The notes: generated by a model not told the origin, from the letters alone. Shown: positions 1 through 7,766, numbered from the stretch's first letter. The stretch: 35,424 nt of DNA from Candidatus Altarchaeota archaeon (GCA_016931955.1 JAFGDV010000041.1:1-35424), one strand, 5' to 3'. Numbers and translations: made by a program.

Positions 1-57
1 GACGTTCAACCTCCACAAGCAGACCCACAAACAAACCTGCTTAACTATACGTGAATA

Positions 58-77
58 CCGCCGACTTCAGTCGGCGG
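58..77. repeat. Perfect 8-bp palindrome with TTCA loop (REP-like hairpin)
   Basis: CCGCCGAC (58-65) and GTCGGCGG (70-77) form a perfect 8-bp stem around TTCA. Flanking AATA and TATT can extend it after a one-base bulge. The core GACTTCAGTC resembles the palindrome at 35363-35382 (core GACTTTAGTC), so the two probably belong to one dispersed family. Small repetitive palindromes of this style occur as REP elements or as subterminal hairpins of IS200/IS605-type elements; no transposase is present here. Bases 1-57 hold nothing I can recognise. Confidence 0.7.
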
Positions 78-109
78 ATATTTATTTCATGTCACCTTTT
101 ACTATAAGT

Positions 110-335
110 GCGTCTAATTCCCGCAGGGACGCATGCTGCACATCCTGGATCTGCGAAGCAGATCCCTTTTTCTTTTGGGGTGATGAGGCCTGCTAGCCTC
201 AACTCAGACAAGATGCATAGCATCTTGCTGATGATAGCACTTTTCTTTATAAGGGCACCTTGTGCCCTTATCAACCCCCTCTCCTCTTACGTTTTCTTTT
301 GGGGTGATAGCACTTTTCTTTTTCTAAAAGAAAAG
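110..335. repeat. Tract of short perfect hairpins with direct repeats, next to tRNA-Gly
   Basis: This non-coding tract contains hairpins at 110-132 (GCGTC/GACGC), 147-165 (GGATCTGC, loop GAA), 184-201 (TGAGGC/GCCTCA), 209-227 (CAAGATGC, loop ATA), 249-271 (ATAAGGGCAC, loop CTT) and 313-335 (CTTTTCTTTT, loop TCT). Four of the six have perfect 8-10 bp stems with 3-nt loops of differing sequence. Two 17-nt direct repeats interleave with them: TTTTCTTTTGGGGTGAT at 168-184 and 292-308, and TGATAGCACTTTTCTTT at 232-248 and 305-321. The last hairpin lies 5 nt beyond the tRNA-Gly 3' end and may end or process that minus-strand transcript. Small open frames across the tract have no protein-like features. 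Confidence 0.8.
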
Positions 336-340
336 GGCTA

Positions 341-414
341 TGCGGCCGCCGAGATTTGAACTCGGGTCGCAAGCTTGGCAAGCTCGAGTGATAACCAGGC
401 TACACTACAGCCGC
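341..414 (-). tRNA. tRNA-Gly(GCC)
   Basis: Read on the minus strand this 74-nt sequence folds as a complete cloverleaf. The acceptor is GCGGCTG with CGGCCGC (one G-T pair) and the discriminator is A. The D stem is GTG/CAC, the anticodon stem is CGAGC/GCTTG with loop TTGCCAA, and the T arm is CCGAG-TTCAAAT-CTCGG. The anticodon GCC lies at 377-379 and reads GGC/GGU. The 3' CCA is not encoded. AT-rich sequence at 430-459 may hold its promoter and also that of the divergent gene at 467. Confidence 0.96.
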
Positions 415-466
415 ATGGGTCTGTGTTGGGTACTTATTATGGATGGAATAGATAAATATTGATAGA

Positions 467-1441
467 ATGTATGCTTTAATCCTAGTACCTTTGGTGTCTT
501 TTATCTTAACTTTTCTGTCTACTCCTTGGATTATTCCGAAGCTGGGGAGGGCGGGGTTGACTGGGCGAGACATGAATAAGAGGGATAGGCCAGAGATTCC
601 TGAGATGGGCGGTTTTGGTATTGTCTTTGGTCTTAGTTCTGGAATCTTGTTGGCGGTTGCATTCGTTACCTTCTTTGACTCTATCTTCTCAGGGTTGGAG
701 TTGAGGTTTATTTTCGCTGCACTTTCCACTATTTTGTTGATGTCTTTGATAGGAATATTCGATGATCTCTTTGCGATGCATCAGGCGGTTAAAGCCACTC
801 TGCCTTTGTTTGCTGCGCTGCCTCTTGTTGCGGTTGAAGCCGGGTCATCCACGATGACGATCCCCTTCATAGGTGGTGTGGATTTTGGTATCTTTTATAT
901 ACTCCTCCTGGTTCCCATGGGGGTTGCAGGCGCATCTAATGTCACTAACATGCTCGCCGGCTTCAATGGATTGGAGGCTGGGATGGGTTTCGTAGCCTGC
1001 GCTTCTCTTAGCTTTATAGCCTTTTCATTGGGTGAGTTTGAGGCCTTGATAATCTTACTCGCAATGTGCGGTTCTTTGTTGGCTTTTTTGTTCTATAACC
1101 GGTATCCTGCAAGGGTTTTTATTGGCGATATGGGGACGTTGTCTATTGGCGCGGTTATAGCATCTGCGGTTATCATAGGCGACTTTGAGTCTCTTGGGAT
1201 CATCCTCATCATACCTTATGCATTTGACTTCTTCATCAAGGTGAGGAATAGGTTTCCGTCAAAGAACTGGTGGGGTGTGTTGGAGAGAGGTAAGTTGACC
1301 TGCAGTGGCAGACCTATAAGCCTCTGCCAGTGGATAATGAAGCTCACCGGCGGCATATCTGAGGAAGGGCTTGTGTTGTTGTTGGTGTTTGTTGAAGCAG
1401 TATTTGGTGTTATCGCGATATGTGTTGTTTTAATGAGATAG
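467..1441 (+). CDS. Membrane sugar-1-phosphate transferase (MraY/WecA/AglH-like, GT4 family)
   Basis: The 324-residue polytopic protein should move a sugar-1-phosphate, probably GlcNAc-1-P, from a UDP-sugar to a polyprenyl phosphate on the cytoplasmic face, the first step of lipid-linked glycan assembly. Family motifs are clear: GRDMNKRDRPEIPEMGG near residue 35, the Asp pair in FDDLFAMHQAVK near residue 100, NVTNMLAGFNGLEAG in the middle, and NRYPARVFIGDMG. About ten hydrophobic segments span the length, and the size is normal for the archaeal family. A TATA-like TACTTATTA at 430-438 is placed for a short or leaderless transcript. The next gene starts 1 nt after its stop, so the two are co-transcribed. 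The exact sugar and lipid are inferred, not shown. Confidence 0.88.
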   Translation: MYALILVPLVSFILTFLSTPWIIPKLGRAGLTGRDMNKRDRPEIPEMGGFGIVFGLSSGILLAVAFVTFFDSIFSGLELRFIFAALSTILLMSLIGIFDDLFAMHQAVKATLPLFAALPLVAVEAGSSTMTIPFIGGVDFGIFYILLLVPMGVAGASNVTNMLAGFNGLEAGMGFVACASLSFIAFSLGEFEALIILLAMCGSLLAFLFYNRYPARVFIGDMGTLSIGAVIASAVIIGDFESLGIILIIPYAFDFFIKVRNRFPSKNWWGVLERGKLTCSGRPISLCQWIMKLTGGISEEGLVLLLVFVEAVFGVIAICVVLMR

Positions 1442-1442
1442 A

Positions 1443-2753
1443 ATGCATGATGTAGTGATTGTTGGGGCGGGGATCAGTGGTCTATTGTCTGCTCTGGCTT
1501 TGGCGAAGGAGGGAAAAAAGGTTCTTGTTCTGGAAAAGAACGATTACGTTGGCGGAGTCTGCAGGTCCTACAAAGTTGATGGCTATCAGGTTGACACCGG
1601 TCCGCATATGATCACGAGGACTGAATCAGGACCGCTCAGGCAATTAATGGATAACTACTTTGATGTTGTGCCAAATTTCGTCCCTCATGGGGGATACTAT
1701 GTGAGACTTAACGGCAGGGTGAAGCCGTTTCCCTGGAATCTCAGGGGGTGGTTTAACTTTGACCTAATACCCCAGATGGATCGCCTCTATCTGCTAAAGA
1801 CCCTGTTCAGCGTCTCTTACATATTTAATTCTGGCAGCGATATGTCGAAGATGTCTTTGGGTGATCTTGTAGGCGAAAACCTAAGCCCTTCAACGATGAG
1901 ATTCCTTAACTGCCTATCCTATTTCATGACAGGCTCTTCGATGAAGGAGACACCTGTTGCTAGATTCTTGGACGCTGAACACTACAAGAGCCAGTCCAAG
2001 AATCTTTTGGATAAACTCTACAACATACTGATGAAGGAGGGCGCTAAAGACCAGATGTATCCTAAAGGTGGTCTGAATTCTCTGATAAACGCAGTCCTTT
2101 CGTCTTTACCTGAAAAGAGGGTCGAGATCAGGAGGGGTGAGGAGGTTCTGAGGATCGAGGGAGATGAGGTAAAGAATGTTGAAACCTCTGTGGATGAATA
2201 CTCCTGCAATACGGTGGTCTACTCAGGTTTTGCATCGGATCTGCCTCAGGTTTTTGATGGCCTGCCAGAGCAATACATGGGGTCTCTTAAAAAGCTTTAC
2301 AAGGTAGATGCGTTAACTGTTTGGCTTGGTCTGGACAAGAGGTTTTTTGCCAGAAAGGGGTCTGAGATATGGGCTGACTCTGATCCTTATACATGGGTTG
2401 TTCCAACATCCAACTATGATCCTTCGCTTGCGCCGAAGGGGAAACAACTGGCTAGTTTTGCCTCCATGTTGCCGAAGGATTGTGACATCGAGAAGGGGAA
2501 AAGGAAGGCGTTAGAGACAATATTCCATATAATGCCTGAAATAGAGGATCACACCGAGATGAGTCACTTCCAGGTTTTGATTCCTGAGAAGGCCGTGCTA
2601 ACGGTTGATACAGTATTCGCTAACGTGAGAACACCAGTTGCAGGATTGTATCTTGTGGGAACAGACACTGAGAGGAGGAGTATGGGGGTAACTCGGGCAT
2701 CGTATTCCGTATTGAATCTGTTGTCTGCTCTCGGAGAGGATGGAATCCTCTAG
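1443..2753 (+). CDS. FAD-dependent oxidoreductase, phytoene desaturase/protoporphyrinogen oxidase-like
   Basis: This 436-residue flavoprotein starts with a dinucleotide-binding fold, VVIVGAGISGLLSALALAKEG, followed by an acidic strand end (LVLEKNDYVGG) that holds the FAD ribose. The C-terminal motif GLYLVGTDTERRSMGVTRASYS matches the second FAD-binding region of the CrtI/amine oxidase superfamily. The middle, with a probable membrane- or lipid-facing substrate domain, gives no specific match I recognise. It follows the polyprenyl-phosphate sugar transferase by 1 nt, so an isoprenoid or lipid-linked sugar substrate is possible but unproven. Its TAG abuts the stop of the convergent homoserine dehydrogenase with no spacer. 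A UDP-galactopyranose mutase-like activity cannot be excluded. Confidence 0.78.
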   Translation: MHDVVIVGAGISGLLSALALAKEGKKVLVLEKNDYVGGVCRSYKVDGYQVDTGPHMITRTESGPLRQLMDNYFDVVPNFVPHGGYYVRLNGRVKPFPWNLRGWFNFDLIPQMDRLYLLKTLFSVSYIFNSGSDMSKMSLGDLVGENLSPSTMRFLNCLSYFMTGSSMKETPVARFLDAEHYKSQSKNLLDKLYNILMKEGAKDQMYPKGGLNSLINAVLSSLPEKRVEIRRGEEVLRIEGDEVKNVETSVDEYSCNTVVYSGFASDLPQVFDGLPEQYMGSLKKLYKVDALTVWLGLDKRFFARKGSEIWADSDPYTWVVPTSNYDPSLAPKGKQLASFASMLPKDCDIEKGKRKALETIFHIMPEIEDHTEMSHFQVLIPEKAVLTVDTVFANVRTPVAGLYLVGTDTERRSMGVTRASYSVLNLLSALGEDGIL

Positions 2754-3752
2754 CTATTGTAGTATATCCAGTATGTCGGAGAAGAGGGAGCTTGCGGTCT
2801 CTATCCTACCTGCGCCGTGACCTATGACCGTTATGTTTTTCGCAACGTCTGTGTTGATCATAACAGCATTGAGGGTGCCTGAAACATTCAGCGGGTGGTT
2901 TACTGGAACCAGCCGCGGCGAGACCTTTAATCCGTTTACGTCCCCGATCAGTTTTACCACCGAATTGTGTTTCTGTGCGAGTTCGATGGCTTCAGCAGTC
3001 ACATCCTCTATGCCTGTCACGTCTATGTCACTGAAGGAGACGTCCATGTCCATCATGGAGTTTGCTAGGATAACGACCTTTGCTCCCGTATCTATGCCTT
3101 CTATGTCATAGCTTGGATCTGCTTCCATGATCCCAAGATTTTTAGCCTCCTTTAATACGGCTTCCATGGAAACGCCCTCATCTGCCATCTTGCTCAGGAC
3201 GTAATTGCTTGTGCCGTTCAATATGCCGTGGATTGATTCTATCTTGTTGATCTGCAGGCAGTGTTTCTTCAGGTTTATTATCGGCAGCACCCCTCCAACG
3301 GTTGCTTCGTATTTCAACTCCACGTGATTGTCTCCCGCGAGTTTCCGCAGTTCTGAGAATTTGACTGCAAGAGGCGCCTTGTTTGATGTAACGACGTGTT
3401 TTCCCTTCTTCAGGGATTCCCTTATGTGGCTGAGCCCGGGTTGCCCGGTTTTTATGTCTGAGGGGGTTAATTCAAGGACGATGTCTGATCCGATCTCTTT
3501 TATGGCTTCAAGGGACTTCATGGTGTTCCAGTCATCGTGTTCGTTCAGTTTTTTTTCCGCCGCCAGCGTGAGCGCCTTCTCCAGGTTAACGCCTTCTTCG
3601 TTTACAACACTGCCGTCTATTTCGCAAACGGCTGAGACCTTCAGGTTTATCCCATAGTTTTTCTCCAGGAATCTTTGTTTCTTCAAAAGGACTTCAGCAA
3701 AGCCTTTACCCACCGCCCCGAAACCGATTATTGTAAGCCTTACGTCTTTCAT
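2754..3752 (-). CDS. hom: Homoserine dehydrogenase
   Basis: This enzyme reduces aspartate semialdehyde to homoserine with NAD(P)H, the branch step to threonine and methionine. The 332-residue protein has the N-terminal nucleotide-binding motif IIGFGAVGKGFAEVL, the segment KGKHVVTSNKAPLA with the conserved Lys, and the family region EATVGGVLPIINL. It also has GILNGTSNYVLSKM and EADPSYDIEGIDTGAKVVILAN, which line the active site. It lacks the C-terminal ACT domain of longer bacterial forms. Instead, a separate two-ACT protein lies 1 nt upstream in the same operon and probably supplies feedback control. Length is usual for archaeal versions. Confidence 0.95.
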   Translation of the reverse strand: MKDVRLTIIGFGAVGKGFAEVLLKKQRFLEKNYGINLKVSAVCEIDGSVVNEEGVNLEKALTLAAEKKLNEHDDWNTMKSLEAIKEIGSDIVLELTPSDIKTGQPGLSHIRESLKKGKHVVTSNKAPLAVKFSELRKLAGDNHVELKYEATVGGVLPIINLKKHCLQINKIESIHGILNGTSNYVLSKMADEGVSMEAVLKEAKNLGIMEADPSYDIEGIDTGAKVVILANSMMDMDVSFSDIDVTGIEDVTAEAIELAQKHNSVVKLIGDVNGLKVSPRLVPVNHPLNVSGTLNAVMINTDVAKNITVIGHGAGRIETASSLFSDILDILQ

Positions 3753-3753
3753 C

Positions 3754-4242
3754 TTACAGAGACCTTATCGCGAGGAACTTTTTTTCTTTGCAGATGTCTT
3801 TGATGATGTTATTTAATCTCTCGAGTTTTCCGTTGTCTACGTCGATGTTCATCATCACCGAGGACTTTTCCTCTGGTGTGGGCATTATAACGTCCATGGA
3901 AGAGACCAGACCCAACTTGTTTATCCTGTCGACTGTGTCCTGTATATCTTTGTCGATTACGTGCCCCACAAGTATTATGGAGAGGCTCTTCTTTGAATAA
4001 TATTGTTTACCCTCCACGAGAATCTCAGATAAACGCACCTTGTGTTTTCCCAGGTCTTTCTTTATGAGGTCGAGTGATTCATGATCCCTTATGGTGAAGC
4101 CTATCTCCACAACTACTAGGTCTTTCTCTCCTCTCGAATGCAACACGCTTATGATGTTCCCCCCATGTAGGGAGATGGGCTCCAGCACCCTGAGCAGGCT
4201 TCCAGGAACGTCCTTGAGTTCCAGCCTCATGTCTACCTTCAT
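3754..4242 (-). CDS. Two-ACT-domain regulatory protein, partner of homoserine dehydrogenase
   Basis: The 162-residue protein is built from two ACT-type ligand-binding domains. The first is residues 1-75, starting with MRLELKDVPGSLLRVLEPIS and the Gly-rich turn HGGNIISV. The second is residues 85-160, starting with SLSIILVGHVIDKDIQDTVD. No catalytic domain is present. ACT domains bind amino acids and control enzymes of amino-acid pathways. Genes of this kind precede homoserine dehydrogenase in several methanogen genomes, so threonine-responsive control of the downstream enzyme is the natural inference. The spacer to that gene is 1 nt. An AT-rich stretch at 4256-4285 is a candidate promoter. 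Confidence 0.82.
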   Translation of the reverse strand: MKVDMRLELKDVPGSLLRVLEPISLHGGNIISVLHSRGEKDLVVVEIGFTIRDHESLDLIKKDLGKHKVRLSEILVEGKQYYSKKSLSIILVGHVIDKDIQDTVDRINKLGLVSSMDVIMPTPEEKSSVMMNIDVDNGKLERLNNIIKDICKEKKFLAIRSL

Positions 4243-4287
4243 TTTTCAGTTGATATGGATACTATTAGGATTTATTCTTAAAAGAAA

Positions 4288-4764
4288 TCAGCATTCTTCT
4301 GTTCCTTGTTTCTTTTTCAGGTCTATGTGTGATATGATGACTCCGGCATCCCTTAGTATCTGCAAACCTTCTCTGTCTGTGTATTCGCCGCTGACAACAA
4401 CCCTCTTTATGCCTGAGTTAACTATTAGTCTTGCGCAGATCTTGCAGGGGAACGCGTTCAAGTACAGCGTACAGTTCAGGCTGTTTCTGCCTGCCTGGAT
4501 GAGGGCGTTCTGTTCAGCGTGCACCCCGGGGCAGACTTCATGTCCTGTACCGCTTTTTATGTTGTTTTTGTCTTTCACGCACCCCACTTCAAGGCAGTGA
4601 GGCGCACCCCTTACGACGCCGTTGTAGCCTGTCGCGACTATCTCATGTTTTTCGTTGACGATCACTGCCCCAAACTGGTGTCTGATGCATGTCGACCTTA
4701 AAGCGACATCCCGGGCAATCCTCGAGAAATACTCATCCCAGGTCGGTCTTTCGTGTATCTCCAT
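4288..4764 (-). CDS. dCMP deaminase (ComEB-type cytidine/deoxycytidylate deaminase)
   Basis: This zinc enzyme should deaminate dCMP to dUMP, feeding thymidylate synthesis. The 158-residue sequence carries the zinc/catalytic signature HAE at residues 82-84 (the Glu is the proton shuttle) and PCKIC at 106-110, whose two cysteines with the His hold zinc. The N-terminal RPTWDEYFSRIARDVALRS and the GYNGVVRGAPHC loop are typical of dCMP deaminases rather than free-base or tRNA deaminases. Extra cysteines at 57, 62 and 78 may hold a second metal, as in related proteins. It is divergent from aIF5A across a 63-nt AT-rich gap, and is probably transcribed with a very short leader. Confidence 0.9.
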   Translation of the reverse strand: MEIHERPTWDEYFSRIARDVALRSTCIRHQFGAVIVNEKHEIVATGYNGVVRGAPHCLEVGCVKDKNNIKSGTGHEVCPGVHAEQNALIQAGRNSLNCTLYLNAFPCKICARLIVNSGIKRVVVSGEYTDREGLQILRDAGVIISHIDLKKKQGTEEC

Positions 4765-4827
4765 TCTCTGCTTTAATTATTTATTTTTTATCTAAAAATT
4801 GGAATAATATGTTGTGGTGAAATTAAA
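4765..4827. promoter_or_regulatory. Divergent promoter region of dCMP deaminase and aIF5A genes, with aIF5A RBS
   Basis: The 63-nt gap is strongly AT-rich, including TTTAATTATTTATTTTTTA near 4773-4791, which can serve as TATA element in either direction. GGTG at 4816-4819 lies 8 nt before the aIF5A ATG and is the likely ribosome-binding site. The same GGTG motif precedes several other genes in this window. Exact transcription starts cannot be read from sequence. Confidence 0.55.
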
Positions 4828-5217
4828 ATGGAGAAGAAGATCGGAACCATAAAGGATTTGAAGGAAGGCAAGTACGTGATCATCGACAACGAGCCTTGTA
4901 GGGTCGTAGGTGTCACACATTCTAAGCCCGGGAAGCATGGTGGGGCTAAGGCGAGGCTTGATGCTATTGGCATCTTCGACGGCCAGAAGAGGAACCTGAT
5001 GGGGCCAGTGGACAGCAACGTTGAAATACCGATAATCAACAAAAAGAATGCTCAGGTCTTGAATGTTATTGGGGGCACTGCCCAGCTCATGGATATGACG
5101 ACCTATGAAACCTTTGAGCTGCCTGTGCCTGATGAATTGAAGGGGCAGTTGGCTGAGGGTATTGAGGTGCTCTACATGGAGTCCATGGGGAAGAGGCTTA
5201 TCCTGAGGACCCAGTAA
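4828..5217 (+). CDS. eif5A: Translation factor aIF5A (hypusine-containing, EF-P homologue)
   Basis: The 129-residue protein binds the ribosome and relieves stalling at difficult peptide bonds such as polyproline runs. The N-terminal SH3-like barrel carries the modification loop SKPGKHGGAKARLDAIGIF, in which Lys36 is the residue converted to deoxyhypusine/hypusine. The C-terminal OB-fold ends at LILRTQ. Length and loop are normal for archaea. The gene for the modifying deoxyhypusine synthase is not in this window. Only 3 nt separate its stop from the next gene, a membrane-anchored propeller protein, so the two appear to be one transcript, an unexpected pairing. Confidence 0.97.
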   Translation: MEKKIGTIKDLKEGKYVIIDNEPCRVVGVTHSKPGKHGGAKARLDAIGIFDGQKRNLMGPVDSNVEIPIINKKNAQVLNVIGGTAQLMDMTTYETFELPVPDELKGQLAEGIEVLYMESMGKRLILRTQ

Positions 5218-5220
5218 TGT

Positions 5221-7266
5221 ATGATGGAAAATAAACTCTTCTTGCTTCTTGTTTTGTTTTTGATTGGCTGCTGCTCTGCGAAGACATATTCCCCGTTGGA
5301 ACAGCGGTGGTCTTATCCCCTGAAATCTGATGGGATATATATGATAGACGCTGACAAGGACGGTTTGCTTGAATTGTATGTGGTCTCGTATGAGAAGCGC
5401 AGGAGTTGTATCTATTCCTTCAACTACGAGGGAAAAAACCTTAGGATGGAGTGTTTTTCTGGGTACAGTAAACCCCAGTATCCTCACGCCAGCGAAGAGA
5501 TCACCTTGGTCTACGTTGAGGATATGAACAATGACGCTGTCCTTGATGTATTAGCGGCTTCAAGCATTACGGGCACTAGCGTGAACGTAAAGAAACTCTA
5601 TGTCATAAAGAGGGAGTATGTGCGAGGATTAAACCGATACGAGTATGATCTTAAGTGGGATTTCAATGCGGGGGGCGTTGTAACCGATATCAAAACAGCA
5701 GATGTCAACGGCGATGGCTGGGATGAGATACTGGCGTCTTCTCTGGATGCTAAGGTCTATGTATTCGGTCAGGACAGGGAGCTGAAGTATTCCATCGCAC
5801 TCAGGGGTGGGGTCTGGGGTATTGATGCATCTGACATGGAAGGTGATGGCATGGTTGAGATAGCAGCCGGCTTTGCTTCGGGTATCTCCCTCATCAAAGG
5901 CAGGAGGGTTTTGTGGAACTACAGCACTGGTGAGCGAATATCTGATGTTTTTGTTGGAGACCTTAATGGTGACAACATCTCTGAGATCCTCGCCCTCTCA
6001 GGGGGTCAGATTTACGTCTTGGATATAAATGGGACGCTTCTCTGGAGTAAGCGAATGGAAGACCTCGTTGATTCATGGATCAAGGACGTGGATAATGATG
6101 GCAGAATGGATATCCTTTTGTTGACTGAGGAATCCTTGTATTCGCTTGACGGGGAGGGAGATATACAGTGGAGGTACTCATTCGATGAGCTGTCCCTTGC
6201 TTTGAGCATCGATTTCTACAACAACATATTCGTGGGAACATTAAGTGGAGTACATCACTTCGTGGTCGACCAGGATTTTTTGCTTAATGAGAAAGCAGAA
6301 GAAGCCCATTCTAAAGCATACAGCCTCTACATTGGGGGTAACTATTCTGGGGCGCGTTTTTATGCTTCCATGGCTCAGAGGATGTTTCAGATGGTCGATA
6401 ACACGGAGGGCGTTCTTAGATGTGAGTTCATATTCCTCGTCACCGAGAATTCTTCGGCAGTGGATAAGAGGGAGAAGGCAGAGGAGTATTACGAAAATGC
6501 GGCTGATTTTCTTGCTGTGAACTCCTTCGACGACGCCAGATACTATGCTGAGACTGCCTTGGATATCTTCCTGGGGATTAACGACAAGAACAGCGCCATG
6601 AAATGTAATCTTCTGTTATTGGATATAAATAGGAAAGAAAAGGAGTTGAAGAAGAGCAATGCATTTAGAAACTACAACAGTGCGTTGGATTATCTCTCGC
6701 AGAATATGTTCGATAAGGCCTCACTGCACGCATATGAGGCGTTAAGGCTTTACACTGAACTGAATGATAGCGATGGAATTGCAGATTGCGGGTCTCTGCT
6801 GGATGGGCTAATATTAAAGGAGAAGAGACATAAAGCAGACTCCCTCTATAATCTATCCCTTCAGTCGTTTGATCTGGAAGCCTACGAGAACGCATCGATT
6901 TATGCCGACGAGGCGAAAGAGCTATACCTTGAATTGGGGGAGGAGAAGGCTGCTGCTGGGTGTGATTCTCTGCTCAACCTGTCTGAGAGATACATTGAGA
7001 TAGCTCTATATTACGATTTCGCATTAGAGCAGTATCGTTCTGCTCATATGGAGAACGCCACACTCTACGCAAAAAAAGCGAAGGCCATCTACGAGGAACT
7101 GAATGATTCTAAGGGGGTTGAACGCTGTGTCTTCTTACTATCTCAGATAGAGGAATCAAAGAGGAACGCCTTCTTGGATTACCTGATTCTAGCAGCCCCC
7201 ATCCTGTTTTTCGTAATACTCATAGTCGTGATACACCTTAGGAGAAGAAAACAGGAGTGGAATTAG
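5221..7266 (+). CDS. Exported membrane-anchored VCBS/FG-GAP propeller protein with five helical repeats
   Basis: The 681-residue protein starts with a signal peptide ending near LIGCCSAK; the Cys could be a lipobox. Residues 40-350 contain six Asp-rich FG-GAP/VCBS motifs that should bind calcium in a beta-propeller: DADKDGLLEL (43), DMNNDAVLDV (101), DVNGDGWDEI (161), DMEGDGMVEI (205), DLNGDNISEI (247) and DVDNDGRMDI (289). Residues about 357-645 hold five TPR-like helical repeats of 57-61 residues, of pattern A-x2-YA-x2-A-x2-(I/L/F)Y, each with one Cys near its end (LRCEF, MKCNL, ADCGS, AGCDS, ERCVF). A transmembrane helix (about 650-672) and a short Arg/Lys-rich cytoplasmic tail follow. It is probably an external binding or adhesion protein. 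A second ATG sits at 5224. Confidence 0.8.
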   Translation: MMENKLFLLLVLFLIGCCSAKTYSPLEQRWSYPLKSDGIYMIDADKDGLLELYVVSYEKRRSCIYSFNYEGKNLRMECFSGYSKPQYPHASEEITLVYVEDMNNDAVLDVLAASSITGTSVNVKKLYVIKREYVRGLNRYEYDLKWDFNAGGVVTDIKTADVNGDGWDEILASSLDAKVYVFGQDRELKYSIALRGGVWGIDASDMEGDGMVEIAAGFASGISLIKGRRVLWNYSTGERISDVFVGDLNGDNISEILALSGGQIYVLDINGTLLWSKRMEDLVDSWIKDVDNDGRMDILLLTEESLYSLDGEGDIQWRYSFDELSLALSIDFYNNIFVGTLSGVHHFVVDQDFLLNEKAEEAHSKAYSLYIGGNYSGARFYASMAQRMFQMVDNTEGVLRCEFIFLVTENSSAVDKREKAEEYYENAADFLAVNSFDDARYYAETALDIFLGINDKNSAMKCNLLLLDINRKEKELKKSNAFRNYNSALDYLSQNMFDKASLHAYEALRLYTELNDSDGIADCGSLLDGLILKEKRHKADSLYNLSLQSFDLEAYENASIYADEAKELYLELGEEKAAAGCDSLLNLSERYIEIALYYDFALEQYRSAHMENATLYAKKAKAIYEELNDSKGVERCVFLLSQIEESKRNAFLDYLILAAPILFFVILIVVIHLRRRKQEWN

Positions 7267-7730
7267 AGCGGGATTCCCAGGTAGTGCAGCATTACTATGA
7301 ATATCACCCCAGGGATTCCAAAGACTGCTGTTATGATCAATGCCAGTATTGTTATCTGGATCCCCACCCCTAAGACGTGGATCAATATTAGGAGCAGCAG
7401 TATCCCCACTATCGTGTTAATCATGAAGTGTTTTCCCATGCCCCACAGTTTTGCTATCACAGCCATTACGGCAAAGAACACAGCGAGGTAGAAGAGCCAG
7501 TAAAGGCTTCTTATCCAGGGGAAAAAACCAGCTATAGGGCCCAGAGGATCGCCGGCAAATGATTCCTCCAAACCCGGGAAAAGACCGAAGACGAACCCCG
7601 CTATAACGTCTACTAGGGACTTCATCGCATTAAAGAAGTCGTCTATTAGCGGCTTCAAAAGATCCTCCCCGGAGGCCGTTGAAATCAACACTATGATAAG
7701 TAGCGATAAAGCCAGTTTCTTGTTTTCCAT
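7263..7730 (-). CDS. Small membrane protein with C-terminal BofA-like domain
   Basis: The 155-residue protein has an N-terminal hydrophobic segment or signal peptide (LALSLLIIVLISTASG) and a loop of about 60 residues with aromatic and Gly/Pro content. Three further hydrophobic segments follow. The C-terminal part, from KHFMINTIVGILLLLILI to VFGIPGVIFIVMLHYLGI, resembles the SigmaK-BofA family, which in Bacillus inhibits an intramembrane protease. Archaeal members have no known role. Its stop overlaps the convergent propeller gene by 4 nt. It is unclear whether it shares a transcript with the GlmU-type gene upstream, 36 nt away. Confidence 0.62.
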   Translation of the reverse strand: MENKKLALSLLIIVLISTASGEDLLKPLIDDFFNAMKSLVDVIAGFVFGLFPGLEESFAGDPLGPIAGFFPWIRSLYWLFYLAVFFAVMAVIAKLWGMGKHFMINTIVGILLLLILIHVLGVGIQITILALIITAVFGIPGVIFIVMLHYLGIPL

Positions 7731-7766
7731 CCTAATCCCAATACTTGTTTTATTGACATAAATACG

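Noticed and set aside
110-335. CRISPR array
   Set aside because: The stems differ in sequence, spacing is irregular, and no cas gene is present in the window.
108-359. Short overlapping open frames on both strands across the first hairpin tract
   Set aside because: They are created by palindromic DNA, read into the tRNA-Gly gene, and show no domain, ribosome site or protein-like composition.
4792-5487. 231-residue open frame opposite aIF5A
   Set aside because: It is the reverse of a certain gene; its sequence has no recognisable feature and it runs on into the next gene.
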